DNA from: Treponema sp.
GTDB lineage: Bacteria; Spirochaetota; Spirochaetia; Treponematales; Treponemataceae
Assembly: GCA_017940005.1 (NCBI GenBank)
Contig: JAGAZO010000017.1
Span: 230,155-294,154 of the forward strand
Direction of reading: 5' to 3'
Length of the DNA stretch: 64,000 bases
The first letter of the stretch is position 1, and every line of letters begins with the position of its first letter. The notes beneath the pieces are model-generated. The model was not told the origin of the DNA. It made no database searches and worked only from the letters and a program-made list of their open reading frames with translations. A program made the position numbers and the translations under genes. Positions 52,715 through 60,247 of the stretch are shown one piece after another.

Positions 52715-54052
52715 TCAAAAATCAGCATTGCACGTAAACTCCATACGCTCGCCTGTTGCAGGATGCGTAAACGACAAGTACTGCGCATGGAGCATAAGAC
52801 GTTCGCCACGTTCGCATGTTCCGTACAGCGAGTCACCAACAATTGCAAGCCCCAAGCCGTGCATGTCCGCAGATGCAACGCGCAACTGATGCGTGCGCCC
52901 AGTAAGCGGCGTGAACAAAATGCGCGTCACCTTTCTGTTCACGCCATCTGCGCCGCAATACCAGTTGTAACCGAGCTTTTCCCATTCAGTGATGCCGAGC
53001 TTGCCATGCTCTTCGTCGTACATGCGCTTGGGGCGTCGCTCCCAATCAAGCGAAAACTTTAGTTCCATTCGACCGTAAATCTCTCCGTGCTTTGGAGCAG
53101 AAAGCCCCGACGCTTTTTCAAGCGTGCCGTCAAGCAACGCAACATACTGCTTGCGCACAGTACCGCTTTCAAACTGCATGGAAAGATTTCGCTGCGCGTC
53201 TTTTGTAAACGCGAGCACCATGAGTCCCGATGTTTCCATATCAAGGCGGTGCACAGACGGATATGCAATTGTTTTTGGAAAAAGACGCTTCATGCGGCTT
53301 ACAACGCAATCCTGTTTTTCTTCTCCGCGACCGGGCACAGAGAGCAAGCCGCTCGGCTTGTTTACCACGAGAATATTATCGTCACGATAACGTATTTCAA
53401 GACCGAGCATTGCAGGAAGAATGAGCGCGCACCGCTCGTCACATGGCGCATACGACATGCCGCCCTGTTTGCTACGCGTCGGTTTTCCATAATACACTTC
53501 GTCCATGCTCACGGGAAACAAATTGTGCGAAAACGCGTAGTCGAGCAGTTTTAGCGCACAGCAGTCGCCTGTTCCTGTTGGCGGCAGTTTCTTTTTGCAT
53601 ATATCAGAAAGCGTACGCACCTGTCCGTCTATACAATGAAATGCATACAGCGCATGCACTTTTTGAAGCGACTCAGTTGTTAATTTTTCACGAGACTCGG
53701 AAATGGTGCGCTTCTCGCTTTCAGGTGCCGCTTTGAGTTTGTCTGTAAGCTCATGGATGAGCGCATCGTTTGGCGCGAGCGCTGCTGCAATTTTTTCGCT
53801 AGTCACAATTGGCGGCACCCATACGCCTTCGCATTCGCCATCGGGAACGAGGCTGTTGCCAGAAACTGCGTTGAGAATGACTTTGTTTCCGTCTTTATCT
53901 GCACACACGAGCACGCCGAGCATTACGCCGTGACCGTCGCGCTCTTCGCTTGGAGCAGAAACTTGTCTTAAACAGAGCGTGCCGCGCTCAAGCTTTTCTA
54001 ACATCTTTTTGCAGTAGAGATGCGCCCGTTTTGTAGGAAGCGGAGGAAACAT
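52715..54052 (-). CDS. RluA-family pseudouridine synthase with a long N-terminal domain
   Basis: 445 residues. The C-terminal 220 residues are an RluA-type catalytic domain: ILVVNKPSGLLSVPGRG, VHRLDMETSGLMVLAFTKDA with the catalytic Asp, and the LTGRTHQLRVASADMHGLGL signature followed by GDSLYG. The N-terminal 220 residues are an extension of unknown role seen in a subset of RluA proteins; it has Cys and charged residues and no S4 domain. It modifies uridine in rRNA or tRNA. The start is uncertain: ATG 54052 (chosen) or GTG 54088, which overlaps rpiA. Confidence 0.88.
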   Translation of the reverse strand: MFPPLPTKRAHLYCKKMLEKLERGTLCLRQVSAPSEERDGHGVMLGVLVCADKDGNKVILNAVSGNSLVPDGECEGVWVPPIVTSEKIAAALAPNDALIHELTDKLKAAPESEKRTISESREKLTTESLQKVHALYAFHCIDGQVRTLSDICKKKLPPTGTGDCCALKLLDYAFSHNLFPVSMDEVYYGKPTRSKQGGMSYAPCDERCALILPAMLGLEIRYRDDNILVVNKPSGLLSVPGRGEEKQDCVVSRMKRLFPKTIAYPSVHRLDMETSGLMVLAFTKDAQRNLSMQFESGTVRKQYVALLDGTLEKASGLSAPKHGEIYGRMELKFSLDWERRPKRMYDEEHGKLGITEWEKLGYNWYCGADGVNRKVTRILFTPLTGRTHQLRVASADMHGLGLAIVGDSLYGTCERGERLMLHAQYLSFTHPATGERMEFTCNADF

Positions 54053-54071
54053 GATTATTTGCGCGGCAACT

Positions 54072-54824
54072 TCAATGCTTCGCAGCACTGTGGCTGAACT
54101 GTTGAGCGGCGGTGCGCCGTTCTACAGAACCATCTGATTTCGCAATGAAAACAATCGGCCTATTTTTAGTAAAAAGCCCGTTTTCGACAACGCCAGTAAT
54201 TTTATTAATTTCATCTTCCATCGCTGTTGGATCAATCGGCGTTTTCCATAAACAGTCGAGCACTTGATTGCCGTTGTCGGTAATCACCGGTCCCGCTTTC
54301 CGAATGCCTTCGCGGAGCGTGCATGTTGCGCCAAGTGATTCCAATGCCGCTGTGACAGAAACACGCGCTTCGCCAATAATCTCAACGGGAAGCGCAAACT
54401 TTGTGCCAATGGTCTTTACGTCTTTCGATTCATCGGCAATGATGACAAACTGCGCGGCATTATATGCAACTATTTTTTCGCGAAGCAACGCCGCGCCGCC
54501 TCCTTTGATAAGATTGCACTGCGGGTCAACCTCATCCGCGCCGTCAATCACCACATCAAGCGTGCCGCCTATAATTTTATCGTTCATCGAGTATACGTCT
54601 ATGCCCAAATCTTGACACGCGTTCTGCGTTTGAAAACTTGTCACGCACGCTTTAATATTTTTGAGCGTGCCGTCTTTAATAAAATCAGCAAGTCGATACA
54701 CGGCGGGAAGCGCAGTTGAGCCAGTGCCAAGCCCAATCTTCATGCCGCTTGCAATTTGTCCTTCTTTTATAAGCGTATCCACAGCCGTTTTTGCGACAAA
54801 TATTTTTTGTTCACTCTGCGTCAT
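54072..54824 (-). CDS. rpiA: Ribose-5-phosphate isomerase A
   Basis: 250 residues, normal length is about 220-230. Signatures: GLGTGSTA near the start, TLDVVIDGADEVDPQCNLIK with active-site Asp, and GGGAALLREKIVAYNA with the catalytic Glu/Lys region. It interconverts ribose-5-P and ribulose-5-P, complementing the rpe gene in this window. AGGTG precedes the ATG at 54824; it overlaps the end of aroDE by 14 bases. A C-terminal tail (VERRTAAQQFSHSAAKH) is extra. Confidence 0.95.
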   Translation of the reverse strand: MTQSEQKIFVAKTAVDTLIKEGQIASGMKIGLGTGSTALPAVYRLADFIKDGTLKNIKACVTSFQTQNACQDLGIDVYSMNDKIIGGTLDVVIDGADEVDPQCNLIKGGGAALLREKIVAYNAAQFVIIADESKDVKTIGTKFALPVEIIGEARVSVTAALESLGATCTLREGIRKAGPVITDNGNQVLDCLWKTPIDPTAMEDEINKITGVVENGLFTKNRPIVFIAKSDGSVERRTAAQQFSHSAAKH

Positions 54825-56313
54825 GTTCACCTCGCAAAAATATTTCAATCTGTTTTGCCGTTTGTTGCCGCATCATTTCCGTACCGTTACACACAGTGCA
54901 ACCTGCAAGAGCCGCGCGTTTCATCAACGGGGTATTTTTCCTGTCGCATGAAAAATCAAATACTTTTTCCGTCCCGCAAAATTGATAAAAATAAAGCGAA
55001 TCTGCATCTTTTGACGACAAGTCGCGAGAAGTTATTTCTTTTGACAGCGTCTGAATTATTATATCTGAATATCTTTCAAACTTACGAGCAGATTCAGGCC
55101 CGAGCAATGCGTATTCAAATCCATACTTATCGGCAAGCTCTTTTGCAGTTGCTATAGTCTTATTAAATATGCACGCTTTTCCACCCATCTCTTTGACCAC
55201 CGCGGCAACTATTTTTGCGTCGCCATCTGCACCGATGATTGCTATACGCCGATGACGAAGTTTTTTTGTAGCCATAAATTGCGATAGCGCCGCTTGAAAT
55301 GCACTTTTGCCCGTGTTATATCCAACCCATCCATTATCAGTACGAATAATTATATCGCTCAATTTGTATTTTTCTGCATCGCCTACAAGCTTTATCAATT
55401 CAGGAACAACTGCTTCTTTATGAACCCCATCAACAATAACACCGCGAATGTCAAGCTGCTCTGCAAAATCAAGTATATCGTTTATAGCTGGAGAACGCAA
55501 CGGAATCACCCGGACATTTACATCGGCAGCTTTGTAACACGTATTGTGCAGTTCTGCACTCGCCGTGCTTGGCAACGGCCAACCTGCAAGCGCGAACAAA
55601 GCAGTGTTAGTATTAAACGCGCGGAAACAGTATGTTTCATCGAGCGCAATCGGATCAATATAATCAACGGGAACATCTCTTGCAACAGTTTCTTCGGGCA
55701 AAACATACGTAAGATATGAATTGAGCTTATGTGCAAGAATGCGCGTCACTTGCCCAAGCGGGCCGAGTGCGCACAAGATATGTTCATAGCCGTTTATATC
55801 TGTTGCTTCTTGAAACATATGCGTAACATCAGCAAGTGTTTTGGGCATAAACACAATCTTTGGAATTTCGTATCCCGTTTTGCGCATTTCGTCACATCTC
55901 GCTTTGAGATTTTTTATAGGGCGCTCAATATCATAGCAACTTCTGATAATCCGCACGCCAAAAGCAAGCGCTGCATCTTGCAAGCTGGGAATATGGTAGT
56001 CGTCCTCAAAGTCAACATATGCAAAATTTTTTTGCGGATTTTGATCTGCAAATGCAAGCGCCCGACCAAACAGCATTGTTCGAGAGATTTCACCACTCTC
56101 AAATAAGCCACCGTCAATTTTGCGTCGAATGGCAAGGATGCATGGCACATTCACCATTGCGGGGAAGCGGCGCACATACAGTTGTTCGTCAGGCGTTAAA
56201 AAATCAACGCGCAACTCTGCAATGTCGATATAGCGATTGTATTTTTGCACAAGCGCTGCATTTTCTTCAAGCGTCGGAGCTGCAACAGTAAGACAGACAA
56301 GCGGCAGATTCAT
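54811..56313 (-). CDS. aroDE: Fused type I 3-dehydroquinate dehydratase / shikimate dehydrogenase with altered active sites
   Basis: 500 residues. Residues 1-225 follow the type I dehydroquinase barrel: ELRVDFL with Glu33, AIRRKIDGG, and PKIVFMP with the Schiff-base Lys152. The usual His of the SYHDF-type motif is Tyr127 here (IIRSCYDIE). Residues about 238-490 follow shikimate dehydrogenase: AGWPLPSTASAELHN, VHKEAVVPEL with Lys299, and an NAD(P) loop IAIIGADGDAKIVAAVV. The usual NTD Asp is Gly335 (GYNTGK), and the NVTIPHK-type strand reads IVDGVHK. Family membership is clear; activity is doubtful. GGAG precedes the ATG. Operon with the PASTA protein upstream and rpiA downstream. Confidence 0.85.
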   Translation of the reverse strand: MNLPLVCLTVAAPTLEENAALVQKYNRYIDIAELRVDFLTPDEQLYVRRFPAMVNVPCILAIRRKIDGGLFESGEISRTMLFGRALAFADQNPQKNFAYVDFEDDYHIPSLQDAALAFGVRIIRSCYDIERPIKNLKARCDEMRKTGYEIPKIVFMPKTLADVTHMFQEATDINGYEHILCALGPLGQVTRILAHKLNSYLTYVLPEETVARDVPVDYIDPIALDETYCFRAFNTNTALFALAGWPLPSTASAELHNTCYKAADVNVRVIPLRSPAINDILDFAEQLDIRGVIVDGVHKEAVVPELIKLVGDAEKYKLSDIIIRTDNGWVGYNTGKSAFQAALSQFMATKKLRHRRIAIIGADGDAKIVAAVVKEMGGKACIFNKTIATAKELADKYGFEYALLGPESARKFERYSDIIIQTLSKEITSRDLSSKDADSLYFYQFCGTEKVFDFSCDRKNTPLMKRAALAGCTVCNGTEMMRQQTAKQIEIFLRGEHDAE

Positions 56314-56343
56314 CGCACAAAAATCTCCAACAATACTTGACAA

Positions 56344-57390
56344 TCAACGCACGACGATACGCTTATGCTCTCTCTCTCCATCAGAAGAAACAATGACAAG
56401 CGCCAAAGTCGTACCGCGCGGTACTGCATATGGAATAGATACTGCCCCACCCGGATGAGAAAAACTAACAATCGTATACGGCGTGCTGTCTTCAGAAATT
56501 GCATACAATTTTAGCGGAACAGGATACGGATAATTTGAAAGTGTATCTGTGAATATGCCATAGGTATTGCCGCTTATTGGACGAGATGGGAATGCAAACT
56601 CCACAGCAACACGGGTATAATTTGCAATGAACTCTTCTGCAAATGTCTGTGAATGTACTACAGTTCCAGGTATTTCATCACTTGATGCTGTGTGCGAGGT
56701 AAAATCGAACACAAGACGCGTGTGCGACATTTGTTGCAGCACATCGTTTACAGAACTGCCGACAAGATTAGGAACGCGCGTATTTTCAAAGGTCGGACCA
56801 CGGCTTACCACAAAATGAACAGTAACAGGATCGACAATACTGGTACCTTCAGGAGGATCCTGCTCAAGGATTGTGCCCGCTTCCGCCACATCTGCCTTGT
56901 ATTGAGGAGGTGCAACAAGTAGTAATTGACGAGATGTTCCCGCAAACAGCATTTGCAAATTCATGCGCACTTCGTCGATATTCTGCCCCACATAATTTCC
57001 AACACTATCTACAACAACGCCCCTGCTCACAACAAGCGATACTCTGCTGTATCCTTTCCTGATAGCACCAGCAACAGGTTCTTGTTCAAGAATCATGCCT
57101 TTTTCTTCAGGCTTATCAGAATAGCGCAATTGTATTTTCGGATATAATTCTTTTGCTTGCATTTCAATCAACGCTGTGGGTAAATCTTTTCCGACGACAT
57201 CTGGTACAAGCACTTGCTCAGGCCCTTTCACATTAATCGAAAAAACAGCTATACACGCAAGCAGCATAATTACAACAGCAGCTATAACAACGACAACTAG
57301 CGATGCACCGCTTGCCTGAAGATTTTCAAAAAGCGAATGAAAATTTATTTGAGAGGCATTTCCTTCTTTACGTTGAAACAGTCGTAACAT
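56344..57390 (-). CDS. Membrane protein with PASTA repeats
   Basis: 348 residues. Short cytoplasmic N-terminus, a membrane helix at about 30-52 (VVVVIAAVVIMLLACIAVFS), then three PASTA-type domains: VLVPDVVGKDLPTALIEMQA, GNYVGQNIDEVRMNLQ and TRVPNLVGSSVNDVLQQMSH, with VVSRG boundaries, and a Pro/Ser-rich C-terminal domain. PASTA modules sense muropeptides or beta-lactam-like ligands in PrkC/PknB kinases and some PBPs. Here no kinase is attached; the kinase-like protein at 60248 is a possible partner. An alternative start is ATG 57411. Confidence 0.85.
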   Translation of the reverse strand: MLRLFQRKEGNASQINFHSLFENLQASGASLVVVVIAAVVIMLLACIAVFSINVKGPEQVLVPDVVGKDLPTALIEMQAKELYPKIQLRYSDKPEEKGMILEQEPVAGAIRKGYSRVSLVVSRGVVVDSVGNYVGQNIDEVRMNLQMLFAGTSRQLLLVAPPQYKADVAEAGTILEQDPPEGTSIVDPVTVHFVVSRGPTFENTRVPNLVGSSVNDVLQQMSHTRLVFDFTSHTASSDEIPGTVVHSQTFAEEFIANYTRVAVEFAFPSRPISGNTYGIFTDTLSNYPYPVPLKLYAISEDSTPYTIVSFSHPGGAVSIPYAVPRGTTLALVIVSSDGEREHKRIVVR

Positions 57391-57453
57391 TATATCGTAA
57401 TCCTTATGCATCGCATTCTAACACTTTATGCACAGATAATCTAGTATTATGCA

Positions 57454-58098
57454 TTATTTAATCACAACAGTTTTAAACCCAAGCGTCTGGAGCATTGCGC
57501 GCACCGCAACTTCTGCCTGCACATCTGCGTCAGAAAGCACGCCTCCCGCGAGCAAATTGTCAGACGCACTTTTCCGTGCCTCGTCAATGTTCTCAAATAT
57601 CTCTTGCGTTTTTATAGGAACAAAGATGCTACCCTTTTCGTCAAACACTGTCATAGATTCAATGTCGTTGCCGAGTATTTCCGATTTTGGCAGCGTCACC
57701 GTGACGGTTTTTCCATCAGCAGACACAACGATTTTTGATTTTGAAATATCTGCAATCCCAACGCGCACAACGCCAGTAAACTTAACAATGCTGTAGCTTT
57801 TTGCCAAACCAAGCGCGGCGCTTTTTTTTATGCTTGCCACATCGCTGTAGCGCATCTTCAGCGTGACAAGCTCCTGGCAACGAACAAGCTGCCGCTCAGC
57901 CATTTCATATTTTTTTTCAATGCGCACGTGTGTCAATTTTTGCCAGCCGAAATAGCAAAATGCTCCGAGCGCGCACACTGCTATAACAATGCCAAGTATT
58001 TTAAGAAAAAGATATTGCATCGGCTGTGCAACTGCTTTGACAATTTTTTTACCCGCACGCTCTCCGCGCGACTTTTCACGTGTTTCAGATGTGTTCAT
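57454..58098 (-). CDS. DUF4230-type membrane-anchored protein
   Basis: 214 residues. Cytoplasmic basic N-terminus, one membrane helix (about 32-53, LFLKILGIVIAVCALGAFCY), then an extracytoplasmic domain of about 150 residues with the DUF4230 pattern (VRCQELVTLKMRYSDVA; KFTGVVRVGIADISKSKIVV; VTVTLPKSEIL). Function unknown; such proteins are widespread in anaerobes. TATACT is 6 bases upstream of ATG 58098, so the longer frame to 58149 is not transcribed. Divergent from hflK. Confidence 0.78.
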   Translation of the reverse strand: MNTSETREKSRGERAGKKIVKAVAQPMQYLFLKILGIVIAVCALGAFCYFGWQKLTHVRIEKKYEMAERQLVRCQELVTLKMRYSDVASIKKSAALGLAKSYSIVKFTGVVRVGIADISKSKIVVSADGKTVTVTLPKSEILGNDIESMTVFDEKGSIFVPIKTQEIFENIDEARKSASDNLLAGGVLSDADVQAEVAVRAMLQTLGFKTVVIK

Positions 58099-58104
58099 GC
58101 TATC

Positions 58105-58110
58105 AGTATA
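58105..58110 (-). promoter_or_regulatory. -10 box immediately before the DUF4230 gene
   Basis: Minus strand TATACT, 6 bases before the ATG at 58098; weak -35. Confidence 0.45.
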
Positions 58111-58164
58111 GCACAAAACTGCATAAGAAATACAATAGGCGCATGCCATTTTTGCTCGGCAAGG

Positions 58165-58193
58165 TTGCCTTTTGTCCTGAAAAAAAATATATT
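58165..58193 (+). promoter_or_regulatory. Sigma70 promoter of hflK-hflC
   Basis: TTGCCT (58165-58170), 17-base spacer, TATATT (58188-58193), then 6 bases to the ATG at 58200. No Shine-Dalgarno. Confidence 0.6.
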
Positions 58194-58199
58194 ACAAGT

Positions 58200-59159
58200 A
58201 TGAGTATAACGAAAGAATCTGCAAGGCGCTTTTTTACAAAGCCGTCTTCATACAGCATGATGCTCGTCATCATAGTGGTGATTGCCGCATTAGCGAGTAA
58301 TTTTTATGTTGTCGATGCAACGGAGCAAGCAGTGATTACGCGCTTCGGCAAATACACAACAACAGTGGGACCGGGACTGCATTTCAAGCTGCCGTTTGGG
58401 ATTGACAAAAATTACAACATTCCTGTGCGCGTTGTGCAGACTGAACAGTTTGGGTTTAAAACTGTCAAGACAGGGCGTTACAATCAATATCAAAACGATA
58501 TTACATCAGAGTCGACAATGCTCACAGGAGACTTGAATATTGTCGATGTAGAATGGATTATTCAATATCGCATCGTTGACCCGCGCGCATGGCAATTCAA
58601 TGTACAAGAAAAAACGCAAACTATACGCGACATTTCGCGCTCGGTGATAAACACGCTCGTGGGCGACAGAGCCATTCTCGACGTGATGAGCGCAGAACGC
58701 AGCACTATCGAGCTGCTGTCGCAAGACATGATGAACGAAAATTTTGCCAAACTTGGACTCGGCATAAACGTGATTGCGGTAAAGCTGCAAAACATTGTGC
58801 CGCCGCAAGGAGTGCAAGACGCATTTGAAGACGTAAACAAAGCCATTCAAGACATGAATAGATTCATCAACGAGGGAAAAGAAGCGTACAATGCTGAAAT
58901 CCCGCGTGCGCAGGGCGAAGCAGACAGGCAAGTGCAAGTTGCACAGGGATATGCTGCCGAGCGCGTAAACAAAGCGCGCGGCGATGTGGCACGGTTCAAC
59001 GCAGTGTACGACGAATATCGCCGTTCACCGCGCGTTACACGAGAACGCATTTACCTTGAAACTATGGACGCTATTCTCAGTGGAGAAACAAAACCAACAC
59101 TCATTGACGGCAGACTTGAAAACGTGCTGCCAATTAAATCGCTTGGAGGCTCGCAATGA
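58200..59159 (+). CDS. hflK: HflK, SPFH/prohibitin-family membrane protein
   Basis: 319 residues. One N-terminal membrane helix (about 20-40), then SPFH domain: NFYVVDATEQAVITRFGKYT, VGPGLHFKLPFGIDK, VEWIIQYRIVDPRAW, and a long helical region rich in Ala/Glu (IPRAQGEADRQVQVAQGYAA). HflK and HflC form a large cage around the FtsH protease at the inner membrane and limit its access to substrates. The earlier in-frame region lies upstream of the promoter, so ATG 58200 is used. Overlaps hflC by ATGA. Confidence 0.94.
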   Translation: MSITKESARRFFTKPSSYSMMLVIIVVIAALASNFYVVDATEQAVITRFGKYTTTVGPGLHFKLPFGIDKNYNIPVRVVQTEQFGFKTVKTGRYNQYQNDITSESTMLTGDLNIVDVEWIIQYRIVDPRAWQFNVQEKTQTIRDISRSVINTLVGDRAILDVMSAERSTIELLSQDMMNENFAKLGLGINVIAVKLQNIVPPQGVQDAFEDVNKAIQDMNRFINEGKEAYNAEIPRAQGEADRQVQVAQGYAAERVNKARGDVARFNAVYDEYRRSPRVTRERIYLETMDAILSGETKPTLIDGRLENVLPIKSLGGSQ

Positions 59160-60130
59160 AGAAAAAGTTTATACCAGTTATCATCGTTGCACTTTTAATA
59201 ATTCTCTTTTTTGCAGCAGGTCCGCTCTATATCATTAAAGAAGGAACACAAGCTGTTGTAACGCGATTCGGCAGCATTGTTGATGTGCATACGGAGGCAG
59301 GTTTGTATTTCAAATTGCCCGCAATCGACCAAGTGACTGTATATCCCAAGAGAATTCTTTCAATCGATGGCGACCCGCAGCGCATTCCCACAAAAGAAAA
59401 TCAGTTTATCGTTGTAGACACGACGAGCCGCTGGCGAATCGTTGACCCGAAGCTGTTCTACACGAGCTTTAAAACGCTCGACGATGCATCAAACAAATTG
59501 AGCGACATAATCGATTCTTCCACACGCACTGTAGTGACTGCAAACCGCTTGAGCGAAATCGTGCGCAGCTCGAACGTCATCAACGAGCGCAACATAAAAG
59601 CAGTACATGCGGAAGACGAAGAAACAAAAGAGATTGAATCGCTCGTAAATGAGAATACGACAATTGAAGCCGTTACGCGCGGAAGAAATGCGTTGTGCGA
59701 AGAGATGACAATCGATGCAAACAAACTCGTGCCGCAATACGGCATTGCAGTGCTCGATATTGTGCCGCGTCAAATAAAATATTCTGACGAACTTACGGAG
59801 AGCGTTTACAACAGAATGATAAAAGACCGCAATCAAGTAGCGCAAGCGTATCGCTCGCTCGGCGAAGGAAAAAAAGCAGAATGGATGGGGCGCCTTGAAA
59901 ATGAAAAGCGCACGATAAGCTCAGACGCGTATCGCCGCGCAGAAGAAATCAAAGGGCAGGCAGATGCAGAAGCAGCACGCATTTACGCAGAAGCATACAA
60001 CAGAGACGCAGAGTTTTACGCATTTTGGAAAAGCATGGAGTCGTATGCGAACACGCTCAAAGACTACGATGCTACATACAGCACAAACATGGACTACTTC
60101 CGTTACTTGTACTCTGCAAACGGACGATAG
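59156..60130 (+). CDS. hflC: HflC, SPFH/prohibitin-family membrane protein
   Basis: 324 residues. Membrane helix at about 5-25 (FIPVIIVALLIILFFAAGPL), then YIIKEGTQAVVTRFGSIVDV, TEAGLYFKLPAIDQVTVYPK and RWRIVDPKLFYTSF, followed by SRTVVT... and the C-terminal helix (IKGQADAEAARIYAEAYNRD, then FYAFWKSMESYANTLKDYDA), the most diagnostic HflC stretch. Translationally coupled to hflK by ATGA. Confidence 0.95.
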   Translation: MKKKFIPVIIVALLIILFFAAGPLYIIKEGTQAVVTRFGSIVDVHTEAGLYFKLPAIDQVTVYPKRILSIDGDPQRIPTKENQFIVVDTTSRWRIVDPKLFYTSFKTLDDASNKLSDIIDSSTRTVVTANRLSEIVRSSNVINERNIKAVHAEDEETKEIESLVNENTTIEAVTRGRNALCEEMTIDANKLVPQYGIAVLDIVPRQIKYSDELTESVYNRMIKDRNQVAQAYRSLGEGKKAEWMGRLENEKRTISSDAYRRAEEIKGQADAEAARIYAEAYNRDAEFYAFWKSMESYANTLKDYDATYSTNMDYFRYLYSANGR

Positions 60131-60173
60131 GCGGCACGCTTACGCAACACACGCGTGGTGCAAGCAGTATCCA

Positions 60174-60210
60174 GATGCGATGCTGCTTGGCAGCAAGCAG
60201 CGTCCGCATC
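60174..60210 (+). terminator. Two-part stem-loop after hflC
   Basis: GATGCG (60174-60179) pairs with CGCATC (60205-60210) and, inside, GCTGCTTG pairs with CAAGCAGC around a four-base loop. No T-run follows; it may mark the 3' end of the hflKC message. Confidence 0.4.
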
Positions 60211-60240
60211 TTGACGTGGCACATATATCATTGCTAATAC
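60211..60240 (+). promoter_or_regulatory. Sigma70 promoter of the 60248 gene
   Basis: TTGACG (60211-60216), 18-base spacer, TAATAC (60235-60240), then 7 bases to the ATG. No Shine-Dalgarno. Confidence 0.55.
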
Positions 60241-60247
60241 ATAGCAT

